A stretch of 64,000 nt of DNA from Lysobacteraceae bacterium (GTDB lineage: Bacteria > Pseudomonadota > Gammaproteobacteria > Xanthomonadales > Ahniellaceae): assembly GCA_021299185.1 (NCBI GenBank), contig JAJTHZ010000040.1, positions 1 to 64,000 of the forward strand. Direction: 5' to 3'. Positions within the stretch are counted from its first letter, which is position 1; the number at the start of each line of letters is the position of its first letter. The notes under the pieces were generated by a model. That model was not told where the DNA came from and did not search any database. It saw nothing but the letters and a program-made list of their open reading frames with translations. The translations under genes were made by a program, and so were the position numbers. This document shows, in pieces, positions 41,017 through 49,862 of the stretch.

Positions 41017-41910
41017 TCAGCGCGCCGCGGTTTGCGCCAGCACGAGCGCACCGACCAGCCCGGCGTCGGTGCCGAGTCCCGGAGCCACCAACAGCGGGGG
41101 CGCACCGGGACTGTCGGCGATACGCACGGGATAGCCGCCGAGCCAGCGCTGCAGGCTCGCGCTGATGTCCGGCAGCAAGCGGTGGTCGCCGAGCACGCCG
41201 CCACCGAGGATGATCCGTCTCGGCGACGCCGCCAGCACCAACTGTGCGCAGAGCTGGCCGAGATAGTCCGCTATGAGCGCATGCGCAGGATGCGACGCGG
41301 GCAGGGCGTCGAGCGACGCGCCCCAGCGCGCGTGGATCGCGGGTCCGCTGGCCACGCCCTCGAAGCAGTCGCCATGGAACGGACATACGCCGGCGAAGTC
41401 GAGGTCCCCGGCCGGTCGCCGCGGCCGCAGGTGGCCGATCTCCGGATGCAGCGCGCCGTGCAGGGGACGTCCGTCGATCACCAGGCCACCGCCGATGCCG
41501 GTGCCGACGGTCACGTAGGCCAGCGTGTCGAACCCGAGTCCGGCCCCGTGCCGATGCTCGCCGAGCGCGGCTGCGTTGACGTCGGTATCGATGGCCACCG
41601 GCACGCCGAAGGCCTCGGCGAAGGGACGCACGAGGTCGACGTCGCGCCAACCCGCCTTGGGGGTCGACAACAGGCGGCCGTGGAACGGTGATCGCTCGTC
41701 GAGGTCGAGCGGGCCGAAGGCGCCGATGCCGATCGCAGCCGGCGGACCGAGCCGGTGCGCGATCTCGCGCAGGTGCTCGACGCAGGCGGCGAGAGTGTCG
41801 CCCGGGGTACCCGTCGGGATGCGCCGGCGATCGTCGATGCGGCCCTCGGCGCGCCCCGCGCCGACCATGAACTTGGTGCCGCCCGCCTCGATGCAGCCGT
41901 ACCAGCTCAT
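41017..41910 (-). CDS. ROK-family fructokinase
   Basis: Cytoplasmic sugar kinase of 297 residues: ATP + fructose to fructose-6-phosphate. ROK hallmarks: the first phosphate loop IEAGGTKFMVG, the DTDVNAAALGE segment (catalytic Asp), the GTGIGGGLV phosphate-2 motif, the zinc motif CPFHGDCFEGVASG with its upstream GHL, and LGGGVL. The size and GGTK start match bacterial fructokinases of the ScrK/Mak type. It is the last gene of the receptor-amylosucrase-kinase set (its ATG overlaps the amylosucrase stop by 4 nt), where it would use the fructose that amylosucrase releases. Confidence 0.88.
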   Translation of the reverse strand: MSWYGCIEAGGTKFMVGAGRAEGRIDDRRRIPTGTPGDTLAACVEHLREIAHRLGPPAAIGIGAFGPLDLDERSPFHGRLLSTPKAGWRDVDLVRPFAEAFGVPVAIDTDVNAAALGEHRHGAGLGFDTLAYVTVGTGIGGGLVIDGRPLHGALHPEIGHLRPRRPAGDLDFAGVCPFHGDCFEGVASGPAIHARWGASLDALPASHPAHALIADYLGQLCAQLVLAASPRRIILGGGVLGDHRLLPDISASLQRWLGGYPVRIADSPGAPPLLVAPGLGTDAGLVGALVLAQTAAR

Positions 41911-43802
41911 CCACGCTCCAGCCAGCATTGGCCCCAGGGCCGCACGACGAACGACATGCCGCGCACGGAAGCATCCAGCAGGTCGTGCCAGCTGTCCACC
42001 GGCGGCGCGAAGCGCACCGCCCGCGGCCCGAAGTTGAACACGCCGATGAACTGATCGCCGCGCGCGAGCACCAGCAGGGACGGATTGCCGGCATCCAGCA
42101 CGCGCCGCGGCGCTGCCGCATGCAGCGCCGACTGGTCCCGGCGTACCGCGACCATCGCGCGAAGTCGCGCGAGGACCACGCCGGCGGGAGCGTGCGCATG
42201 CGGATCCGCGGCGCGCTCCCAGTCCATCGCGGGGCGATGAAGCCACCGGCCCTCGTGGCGCCGCCCCGGATCGTCGTCGAACGCGAGATCGTTGCCGAGC
42301 GCGATCTCGTCACCCATGTAGAGCGTCGGCAATCCGCCGCAGCACATCGCGACCCCATACAGCAGCAACAGGCGGTCCACGGCTTCCGCCATCGCGCGCG
42401 GGTCCCCAGCGCGCTGTGCGCGACCGATGCCGCACAAGTCCGCCGCCATGCCGCTGGTGCCGTGCACGCCGCCGTCGGCGGACTGGAACGGACGGCCGTC
42501 GGCGAAGCTGTCGGCGCGGGAGCCCGCATAGAATCCCGCCACCCAGCCGAGGTCCACGGGGGGCTCGCGGTCGCCACCGACCGCTTCCGGCGCGAGCACC
42601 TTCCAGCCGATGTCGTCGTGGCAGCGCACGTAGGTCAGCCAGGAGCAGCACGGGCCCAGCGTCGGCGTGTCGCGCAGCACGCGCCGCAGCATCGCGGTGT
42701 CGCCGAGTGCGAGGCTGGCCCATGCCGCCGTCATCAGGCTGCTGTGGTACGCGAGGTGGCACTCGGGACCCTGCGCGCCACCGAAATAGGGCGGCAGGTC
42801 GCGCATCGGCACAATGGCCTCGGCCTTGAGCAGCACGCCGGGCGCGAACACGTCGACCAGCGCGCGCAGCGCGCGCAGGATGGCGTGCACCTCCGGCTGG
42901 TTCATGCAGTCCGTGCCCTGGCGCTTCCACAGGAACGCGATCGAGTCCAGGCGCAGCACTTCCACTCCACGGTTCGCCGTGCGCAGCAGCGTGGCGGCCA
43001 TCGCGACGAATACGTCCGGATTGCTCCAGTCGAGGTCCCACTGGAACGGATAGAACGTGGTCCAGACCCAGGCGTCGAGCGCAGCATCGTGGGTGAAGTT
43101 TCCCGGGGCGGTGAGCGGGAAGATCTGCGGCAGCGTCGCCTCGAAGCGGTCCGGCACCTCACGGTCCGGATACACGTGGTAGAACGCGCGGTAGCGCGGA
43201 TCGCCGGCCCGCGCGGCCACCGCCCAGGCGTGGTCGTCGGCCGTGTGGTTGAGCACGAGGTCCGCGCCGAGGCTGATGCCCGACGCGCGAAGTCGCCTCG
43301 CGAGTCCGACCAGATCGTCCATCGTACCGAGGCGCGGGTCGACCTCGTCGTAGTCGGAGACGGCGAAGCCCCCGTCGTTGTCGCCATCGCGGGGACGCAG
43401 GAACGGCAGCAGGTGCAGGTAGCGCACGCCGAGCCCCTGCAGCCAGTCGATCCGTGCCGTGACCCCGGAAAAACCGCCGCCGAAGCGGTCGACGTAGGTC
43501 GAGTAGCCGAGCATGCCGGGGTCGAGGAACCAGTCGGGCCGCTGCGCGCGTTCGGCATCGAGTGCGTGCAGTTCGGGATCGCGCCGTGCCGCGAGGCCGG
43601 CCGCCGTGGACAGCAGTGCATTCCATGCGTCGGCCGCGCCGTCGCGATGCCCGTAGAGGTTGGTGAACTCGCGCGCCAGGACGGCGCCGGGCCCAGCCTC
43701 CCAGCGCGCGGTGAGGGTCGCTGCGAGGGCCGGGTCGAGTCCCGACGGCAACGGCAACGGCGGCGCCGTGGCGCCGGGGGTCGGTTCGATCGTGGGCTTC
43801 AT
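41907..43802 (-). CDS. Amylosucrase (GH13), SuxA-like
   Basis: Cytoplasmic GH13 enzyme of 631 residues that cleaves sucrose, transferring glucose onto an alpha-glucan and releasing fructose. Nucleophile Asp286 (VLRLDSIAFLWK) and acid/base Glu328 (LLKAEAIVP) fall at the same residue numbers as in the N. polysaccharea amylosucrase structure; the HDDIGW transition-state Asp follows near 396. Also seen: an extended N-terminal helical domain before YSTYVDRFGGGF, LVLNHTADDHAWA, FYHVYPDREVPDRFEATLPQIFP, and a C-terminal beta domain. Xanthomonas SuxA is the nearest characterised analogue. An alternative is sucrose hydrolase (SUH), which differs by a few active-site residues. Confidence 0.93.
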   Translation of the reverse strand: MKPTIEPTPGATAPPLPLPSGLDPALAATLTARWEAGPGAVLAREFTNLYGHRDGAADAWNALLSTAAGLAARRDPELHALDAERAQRPDWFLDPGMLGYSTYVDRFGGGFSGVTARIDWLQGLGVRYLHLLPFLRPRDGDNDGGFAVSDYDEVDPRLGTMDDLVGLARRLRASGISLGADLVLNHTADDHAWAVAARAGDPRYRAFYHVYPDREVPDRFEATLPQIFPLTAPGNFTHDAALDAWVWTTFYPFQWDLDWSNPDVFVAMAATLLRTANRGVEVLRLDSIAFLWKRQGTDCMNQPEVHAILRALRALVDVFAPGVLLKAEAIVPMRDLPPYFGGAQGPECHLAYHSSLMTAAWASLALGDTAMLRRVLRDTPTLGPCCSWLTYVRCHDDIGWKVLAPEAVGGDREPPVDLGWVAGFYAGSRADSFADGRPFQSADGGVHGTSGMAADLCGIGRAQRAGDPRAMAEAVDRLLLLYGVAMCCGGLPTLYMGDEIALGNDLAFDDDPGRRHEGRWLHRPAMDWERAADPHAHAPAGVVLARLRAMVAVRRDQSALHAAAPRRVLDAGNPSLLVLARGDQFIGVFNFGPRAVRFAPPVDSWHDLLDASVRGMSFVVRPWGQCWLERG

Positions 43803-43810
43803 TCGGGATC

Positions 43811-43839
43811 CGCGCCGCCGGGCCGGGCCCGGCGGCGCG
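43811..43839 (-). other. GC-rich hairpin between the receptor and amylosucrase genes
   Basis: A near-perfect palindrome (CGCGCCGCCGGGCC / GGCCCGGCGGCGCG around one base) in the 43-nt gap. In the mRNA it forms a 12-bp stem. It may end part of the receptor transcripts or protect the upstream mRNA end, giving unequal expression of the two genes. No T-run. Confidence 0.5.
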
Positions 43840-43845
43840 CGGCGT

Positions 43846-46317
43846 TCAGAACTCGTAGCGCAGCGTGGCCGAAACGGTCCGGCCGGGGATCGGGCGCGCC
43901 CGGATGATGTTGTCCACGCCTTCGACGATCGCGCCTTCCTCCGACTCCGTCAGGCCCAGGGCGTCGAACGCGTTGTTCACGTTCACGCCGAGTTGCATGT
44001 TGTCGCTGATCCGGTAGCTCGCGAACAGATTGACCTGCACGAACCCGGGAAGCACCAACTGGTTGGCATCGGAGGCATACGTGTCGGACTGGCCGACGAT
44101 GTTCGCGCCGAAGTTCACGCGACCGCTTTCGGTGGTGTACTGCGGGGTGAGCTGGTAGATCACGTCCGGCTGCCGCCGCGGCGTGTTGCCCGCGTTCTCC
44201 GGCGTGATGTTGTCCTCGGTGATCTCGGCATCGGTGAGGGTCAGGCCGCCGCTGAACCAGAAGCCGCCGCGCCGCCAGACCGCCTCCAACTCGAGGCCCC
44301 TCGCCTCGTAGCTGCGGTCGAAGAATCGCTGGGTGGTGGCTTCGAAGTTCTGCTCGTCCGTACGGGCGAGGAATGCAGTGGCGAACACGCTCAAGTCCCC
44401 CGCGCTCCACTTGGCGCCGAACTCGAACTGGTCCACCTGATCGACCGCATCCTCGTCGCGCACCGAGCCGTCGGGCCGCACACGCCCGAACAGCAGGCGG
44501 TCGGCGTTGGCGCGACCACCGCGGCTCGCGCGGCCGAACAGCGCGAGATCGTCGTCGAGCACGTAGTTCGCTCCGAGCGACCACGAGGTGTAGTCCCAGT
44601 CGTAGTCGACGAGGGACGGATTGGCATTGTCGATGATCGACACGTTGCGTTCCGGACCGGAGATCGTCCCGTCGCCGTCGACGTCGAAGTTCGTGGCCTG
44701 GGTCGACCCCGCGTAGTTGCCGGTGGCCTCGCCGGAGTCGAAGCGAACGCTGCCGTCGACATCGAGCGGGCCCGACGTCCAGCGCAGCGACACATAGGGC
44801 GCGGCGACGTCGTAGCGCACATCGTAGCTGCGCGTGCAGCAGTTGCCCCAGAACGGAACACCATACGCATAGAGGCCCCGGTCGCTGCGCAGCGCCCCGC
44901 GCGCGTCGCGGATGTCGAGCAGCGCCGCGCGGCGCCCGCGAAGCTCCATGAGATAGGAATTCCAGACCCAATCCATGTCGACGTCCTGTCGGGCCAGGTA
45001 GTAGCCCAGCGTGGCGTGCAGCGCGGAATCCGCATCGACGTCGAAGCTGCGCTTGAGCTGCAGGTCGTTGGTGAAGCTGCCGAAATCGTTGAGTTCGGTG
45101 TTGAACAGATGGGTGCGGATCGCGGTGCCGGTATAGGCCTGGCCAGCATTCGGCCCGTTGGCGTAGACCACCGTCGCCCCCGCTCCCGCGACCTCCGCCG
45201 CGATCGCGGACGCCGCTGCGATCTCGGCCGGAAACGGCGACACGAAGCGCCCGGACTTGTCCGCGAAGCGGAAACGGTCGAGCAGCGACCAGCCGCCGTC
45301 CAGATCGAAGGAGAATTCGGCGCCGACCGCGGTGGATTTCGGACGCATGCCGTCGCGGATGTCGGTGGTGCGGCGATTGTTGGCGCCATCCAGCCCGATG
45401 TCGGACAGGAACAACGGGCTGTGCGGGGTGTCCACGCGCGGATCGAACCCGGGCAGCGAGCCGATGTCGGGATCGTCGTTGCTGCCGCTGGCGCGCACCG
45501 GCATCGGCAGATAGCCGATGGCGCGATCATTGAGGTGCTTGAAGTAGAGGCGCGCGTAACCACCTTCGAATTCGCGGGTCAGATTACCCTTGATCTGGCC
45601 GCCGGATTCGGCGCGGTAGTCAGCATTGCGCGGACCGTCGCCCTCGCGCCAGAACCCGCCGACGTGGAAGCGCCAATCGTCGCCGAGGCGGCCACCGTAC
45701 TCGAAGTCGCCGCGTGAGGACTCGTAGCCGACCCCGGTGGTCAACGCGAGGCTGCCGCCGTCCGTTTCGCCGGTGCGGCTGATGAAGTTGATCACGCCGC
45801 CCGGCGAGTTGCTGGCGAAGGTGGACGCCGAGCCGCCACGGATCGCTTCGATGCGTTCGACGCTGTAGTCGTAGCGCAGGAAGATGTCGGCGTTGGCGAA
45901 GGCGATGTCGCCGAACTCCATCACCGGCAGACCGTCCTCGTGAAGCTGCAGGAACTTCGCACCGCCGGCCGCGACCGGCAGGCCGCGCACCGCGATGTTG
46001 GCATTGCCCTCGCCGCCGCTCGACTCGGAGCGGATGCCGGGGATGTTGCGGAAGATCTCCGCCGTCGACCGCGGAGCCGCCTTTTCGACGAGGTCGGGCT
46101 CGACGACGGTGACCGAGACAGAGGAACGGAACACCGTGGTGTCACCGGTCGATGCCGTCACCAGGATTTCGTCCAGGCTCAGCGGCGAGTCGTCGTCCTT
46201 CTTCGCGTCGCGCTCTTCCGCCAACTCGGCGGTTTTTGCTGCGCAAACGATTGTCGACGTGACCAAAGCGGCGATCAGTACGGAAAGCAATCTGCGGTTC
46301 ATCTGCTTTGCGTTCAT
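43846..46317 (-). CDS. TonB-dependent outer-membrane receptor, SuxB-like sucrose uptake
   Basis: Outer-membrane transporter of 823 residues. Signal peptide 1-27, TonB-box region near SLDEILVTAS, plug (residues about 50-170) with TAEIFRNIPGIRSE, IAVRGLPVAAGG, VERIEAIRGGSASTFASNSPGGVINFISRTG, then a 22-strand barrel ending in an aromatic SATLRYEF. The plug's VRG and GGVINFI blocks mark it as a TBDT. Placed between the amylosucrase and a divergent sugar symporter, it matches the SuxB role (sucrose across the outer membrane) known from Xanthomonas. MNAKQMN is chosen as start; an internal ATG five codons later is possible. Confidence 0.9.
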   Translation of the reverse strand: MNAKQMNRRLLSVLIAALVTSTIVCAAKTAELAEERDAKKDDDSPLSLDEILVTASTGDTTVFRSSVSVTVVEPDLVEKAAPRSTAEIFRNIPGIRSESSGGEGNANIAVRGLPVAAGGAKFLQLHEDGLPVMEFGDIAFANADIFLRYDYSVERIEAIRGGSASTFASNSPGGVINFISRTGETDGGSLALTTGVGYESSRGDFEYGGRLGDDWRFHVGGFWREGDGPRNADYRAESGGQIKGNLTREFEGGYARLYFKHLNDRAIGYLPMPVRASGSNDDPDIGSLPGFDPRVDTPHSPLFLSDIGLDGANNRRTTDIRDGMRPKSTAVGAEFSFDLDGGWSLLDRFRFADKSGRFVSPFPAEIAAASAIAAEVAGAGATVVYANGPNAGQAYTGTAIRTHLFNTELNDFGSFTNDLQLKRSFDVDADSALHATLGYYLARQDVDMDWVWNSYLMELRGRRAALLDIRDARGALRSDRGLYAYGVPFWGNCCTRSYDVRYDVAAPYVSLRWTSGPLDVDGSVRFDSGEATGNYAGSTQATNFDVDGDGTISGPERNVSIIDNANPSLVDYDWDYTSWSLGANYVLDDDLALFGRASRGGRANADRLLFGRVRPDGSVRDEDAVDQVDQFEFGAKWSAGDLSVFATAFLARTDEQNFEATTQRFFDRSYEARGLELEAVWRRGGFWFSGGLTLTDAEITEDNITPENAGNTPRRQPDVIYQLTPQYTTESGRVNFGANIVGQSDTYASDANQLVLPGFVQVNLFASYRISDNMQLGVNVNNAFDALGLTESEEGAIVEGVDNIIRARPIPGRTVSATLRYEF

Positions 46318-46402
46318 TTCTGCTGCATCCCGCCCAAGTTCGTGCCACCCGATCCCAGTCGTCGAGCGGCGGGTCACGGCGGATGCGGAGTTTGGTAGTT
46401 TG

Positions 46403-46416
46403 TGCAATCGATTGCA
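46403..46416. promoter_or_regulatory. Candidate LacI-type operator
   Basis: TGCAATCGATTGCA, a perfect 14-bp palindrome with a central CG, as expected for LacI/GalR proteins. It lies 86 nt upstream of the receptor start and 116 nt upstream of the symporter start, so one repressor could control both directions. The repressor gene is downstream of the symporter. Confidence 0.7.
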
Positions 46417-46531
46417 ATCACTTTTGATGCTGCATTGCGGAATACCGCTCCGCAACGCGGCATCGAAGGCTGCATCATCGACCGGCCTGTACGGCCGGAC
46501 CGTAGACGCTCGTGGACGCTCGGGAGGGGGC

Positions 46532-48121
46532 ATGAACGGCGCGCAGTTCTCGATATCCGATCTCGATCTGGCGGTGGTCGCCGCATACCTCGTCGGCGTG
46601 GTGGCGCTGGGCCTGTGGGCCGCGCGGCGCGCGCAGGGTGCGGAGGGCTTCTTCCTCGCCTCGCGCGCCAGCCGCTGGCCGACGATCGGCTTCGCGCTGC
46701 TGGCGTCCAACATCTCCTCGACCACCCTGGTCGGGCTGGCCGGCGCGGCGTACGCGATGGGAATCTCGGTCTACAACTACGAGTGGATGGCCACCGTGGT
46801 GCTGGCGTTCTTCTGTGTCTTCTTCCTGCCGTTCTTGCTGCGGTCCGGCGTGTACACGCTCCCGGAGTTCCTCGAACGACGCTATTCGCGGGGCGCCCGC
46901 GTCTACTTCTCCGGCCTGACGCTGTTCCTCAACGTGTTCGTCGACACCGCAGGCACGCTGTACGGCGGCGCGCTCATGTTCAAGCTGGTGATGCCCGAAG
47001 TTCCGCTGTGGCAGATCGTCGCGGCGCTGGCGGCGTCGGCCGGGCTCTACACGGTGGTCGGCGGCCTGCGCGCGGTGATGATCACCGAGGTCGTTCAGGC
47101 GGTGCTGCTGCTCGGCGCTTCGGTACTCGTCGCGTGGCTGGCTTTCGACGCGGCCGGCGGCTGGTCGCAGGTGATGGCGAACGTGGGTCCAGCCAAGCTG
47201 TCGTTGATCCGCCCGGCGGACGATCCCGGCGTGCCCTGGACCGGTCTCGTGCTCGGCGTCCCGCTGCTGGGGTTCTATTTCTGGTGCACCAACCAGTTCA
47301 TGGTTCAGCGCGTTCTCTCGGCGCGCGACGAGAACCACGGCCGCTGGGGAAGCCTGTTCGCCGGCCTGCTGAAGCTGCCGGTCCTGTTCCTGATGGTGCT
47401 TCCGGGGACCTGCGCGATCCTGCTCTACCCGGAGCTCTCCGACCCGGACCTCGTCTATCCCACGCTGCTGTTCGACCTGCTGCCGGCGGGGCTGCTCGGA
47501 CTGGCGTTGGCGGGTTTCCTCGCCGCGATCATGTCGTCGATCGCCTCGACCTTCAATTCAGCCGCCACCCTGGTGACGATGGACTTCGTGCGTCCCGCGG
47601 CGCCACGGCTCGACGACCGCGCGCTGGTCGCCACCGGGCGGGTGGCAACGGTCGGCTTCATGCTCGTGGCGGTTGCCTGGGCACCGCAGATCGAGCGTTT
47701 CGATTCGCTCCGGCAATACCTGCAGGCGGTGCTCGCCTACGCCGTTCCTCCGGTCGTCGCGTTGTTCGTGGTCGGGCTGTTCTGGACGCGGGCCAACGCG
47801 CGTGGCGCCCTGGCCACGATCATCGTGGGACTGGTCGGCGGCGCCGCGTTGTTCCATGCCAACGTGCTGGCGGCGCAGCCGCTGGGCCTGCACTTCCTGC
47901 TGGTCGCGCCGCTGCTGTTCGCCGCGTGCGTGTTCGTCCTGGTGCTGGTCAGCGCATTCAGCGCGCCGGACCCGGGCGACCGGTCCGCGCTGCAATGGAC
48001 CCCGGCCTCTTTCAATGCGGAAACCCGCGCGCTCGCGGGGCAGCCCTGGTGGTCCAACTACCGCGTGCAGGCGGTCGCGCTGCTGGCTGCAACCGCGGTG
48101 CTGGTGTGGTGGTTCCGCTGA
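46532..48121 (+). CDS. SSS-family sodium:sugar symporter
   Basis: Inner-membrane sodium:solute symporter of 529 residues with about 14 helices. The helix 1-2 block GFALLASNISSTTLVGLAGAAYAMGISVYNYEW matches the SGLT/PutP superfamily, with NISS and G-rich helix breaks; FYFWCTNQFMVQRVLSARD matches the sugar-transporter subgroup; the late AIMSSIASTFNSAATLVTMDF carries the conserved Na+-site Ser/Thr pair. GGGAGGGGG precedes the ATG. In Xanthomonas sux the inner-membrane step is an MFS protein (SuxC); here an SSS symporter takes that place. Sucrose specificity is inferred from context. Confidence 0.87.
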   Translation: MNGAQFSISDLDLAVVAAYLVGVVALGLWAARRAQGAEGFFLASRASRWPTIGFALLASNISSTTLVGLAGAAYAMGISVYNYEWMATVVLAFFCVFFLPFLLRSGVYTLPEFLERRYSRGARVYFSGLTLFLNVFVDTAGTLYGGALMFKLVMPEVPLWQIVAALAASAGLYTVVGGLRAVMITEVVQAVLLLGASVLVAWLAFDAAGGWSQVMANVGPAKLSLIRPADDPGVPWTGLVLGVPLLGFYFWCTNQFMVQRVLSARDENHGRWGSLFAGLLKLPVLFLMVLPGTCAILLYPELSDPDLVYPTLLFDLLPAGLLGLALAGFLAAIMSSIASTFNSAATLVTMDFVRPAAPRLDDRALVATGRVATVGFMLVAVAWAPQIERFDSLRQYLQAVLAYAVPPVVALFVVGLFWTRANARGALATIIVGLVGGAALFHANVLAAQPLGLHFLLVAPLLFAACVFVLVLVSAFSAPDPGDRSALQWTPASFNAETRALAGQPWWSNYRVQAVALLAATAVLVWWFR

Positions 48122-48130
48122 AACGCGCCT

Positions 48131-49150
48131 TCAGGTCGACGCGCGCACCTGAAGTTCCGGCGACATCTCCACCGAATCCGCCGCCGTGGCTCGGCCGGAG
48201 AGCACGCGCTCGACCAACAGCGCGGCCCCGCGGGCCACGTCTTGCCGCACCGTCGTGAGCGGGGGCGAGGTGTAGCTCGCCATTTCGGTGTCGTCGTAAC
48301 CGACGACCGCGACGTCGTGCGGCACACGGCGCCCAGATTCGAGCAGCGCGCGCAGCGTGCTCGCGGCGATCACGTCGGACGCGGCGACCACCGCGTCGAG
48401 GCGCGGGCTGCGCGCGATGAGCCGCATCGCCGCGAGATAGGCATCATGCGCCGAGAAGTGCGTGCGCATCGACAGCCTCGGGTCCACCTTCAGGCCAGCC
48501 TGGGCCAGCGCACGCGCATAGCCTTCGTGGCGATGGCCGACCTCCGGCAGCCGCTCATCGCCGAGGAAGGCGATGCGCCGGCGTCCGCGTGCGAGCAGGT
48601 GCTGGGTCGCGAGTTCGCCGCCGCAGCGGTTGTCGCTGCCGATGCTCGCGTAGGCCTGGCGCTCCATGCGCGCGCCCCAGACCACCAGCGGAAGGCCTGA
48701 ACGGGCCGCGTGGTCGATCGTCGCGTGCTCGTGGCTCTGTCCGATCAGGATCACCCCGTCGGCGCGCCCGGACTGCAGCAGGCGATCGACCCAGCCGTCC
48801 TCGTGCACGGGCACCTTGGACAGCAGCATCGAGTGCGCATGCTCGGACAGCGCGTCGGCGAGGTGCGCGAGCATGTTCATCAGGAATGGATCCGACAGCG
48901 GCTGGCGCCGTTCGTGGACCAGCGGGATGGCGACCGAGATGGTGCGTGTACGCTGCGAGCGCAGGCTCTGCGCGACCGGATTGATCGTGTAGCCGGCGAT
49001 CGCGGCGAGTTGCTGGATCCGACGCCGCGTGCTCTTGGCCACCCGCGGGTTGTCGGCCAGCGCGCGCGACACGGTCGACTCGGCGACGCCCGCCCGCCGG
49101 GCGATGTCGGCCATCGTGAGTCGCGTCGGCGCGTTGCGGTCGTTGGCCAT
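48131..49150 (-). CDS. LacI-family transcriptional regulator, SuxR-like
   Basis: DNA-binding repressor of 339 residues. The N-terminal HTH is canonical (TMADIARRAGVAESTVSRALADNPRVAKSTRRRIQQLA) with hinge VAQSLRSQRTRTISVAIP. The periplasmic-binding-like sensor domain has VILIGQSHEH, GSDNRCGGELATQHLLARGRRRIAFLGD and VVAASDVIAASTLRALLESGRRVPHDVAVVGYDD. Convergent with the symporter gene, 9 nt between stops. The probable operator is at 46403-46416, so it likely represses the receptor-amylosucrase-kinase genes and the symporter until sucrose or a derivative binds. Confidence 0.93.
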   Translation of the reverse strand: MANDRNAPTRLTMADIARRAGVAESTVSRALADNPRVAKSTRRRIQQLAAIAGYTINPVAQSLRSQRTRTISVAIPLVHERRQPLSDPFLMNMLAHLADALSEHAHSMLLSKVPVHEDGWVDRLLQSGRADGVILIGQSHEHATIDHAARSGLPLVVWGARMERQAYASIGSDNRCGGELATQHLLARGRRRIAFLGDERLPEVGHRHEGYARALAQAGLKVDPRLSMRTHFSAHDAYLAAMRLIARSPRLDAVVAASDVIAASTLRALLESGRRVPHDVAVVGYDDTEMASYTSPPLTTVRQDVARGAALLVERVLSGRATAADSVEMSPELQVRAST

Positions 49151-49425
49151 GCGTGCGTCAGTATGGGCCAATCCACGGCCACAGCACAGCGCCGCCTGCC
49201 GCTTACGCCCCGGTCCTGCGAACACCGAGGCCTAGCAGGACCGGGGGCCCGGAAGTTCCAGCAAGGTCCGCGACCGGTGTTCCGTCGCCGTCGCCCCTGT
49301 TCGGCGACGCCCGCGGCGACACGGTCGGTCCGGCGCAGTCCGTGCTCGCGGCAGCGCCACGACAGAACCTGATTGCCGGCGACTCCACGGCACCAAGCGT
49401 GACCGAGGTGCCGTCAGGCGAGCGC

Positions 49426-49756
49426 TCAATCCTCGAAGCCGTTTCGAAACACCAGGGTGGCGCGCTTGAAGCCAGGGGTCGGCGTCCAGCGCGCCAACGG
49501 ATCGCCGCCGCGTTCCAGCGCACCGATGTCCGGTGCCGCGTCGCGCACGATGGCGTCGAAGTCCTGCGCCGGTGCCAATGCGACCGCCGCGGCACCGACC
49601 AGCGCGCTGCCCGCGACCGGCTGCACGTCCTGCGGGACCAGGCCACTGTAGTTCGACGCCGCCAGTTGCGCGCCTGGCCCGCCCGCAGGCGAAAACCGGA
49701 GGCTCAGCCGCCGCTCGCCGGCCTTGCTCGCGACGCTGCCGCCCGTGCCGGCGCGT
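49426..49756 (-). pseudogene. 3' fragment of a secreted beta-helix protein with a ...FRNGFED tail
   Basis: The frame is open from an in-frame TGA near 49757 to the stop at 49426 and has strong coding bias. It reads GGPGAQLAASNYSGLVPQD, then DFDAIVRDAAPDIGALERGG and the tail KRATLVFRNGFED. The D-x-G-A-x-x-R..PDIGA-x-E block is typical of the last turn of right-handed beta-helix secreted proteins, and the tail is the aromatic/NGFE type also found on the S8 protease. No start codon with a ribosome site precedes it. Most likely a remnant whose 5' part was lost, beside an intact beta-helix gene (opposite strand). Confidence 0.55.
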
Positions 49757-49862
49757 CAAGAGCCTCGAAGCGCAGCGCATTCCGGACCCGCCGGCAGTGC
49801 TGATAGGAAGGCTGGCTGCATGGCGTGAGTGCCTTCAACCGTCCTGATCCGGAGCGCACGAC

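Noticed and set aside
46389-46440. TGCAATC/GATTGCA repeats as part of a longer direct-repeat operator array
   Set aside because: Only one full dyad (46403-46416) is present; the nearby CTGCATTGC is a partial match expected by chance.
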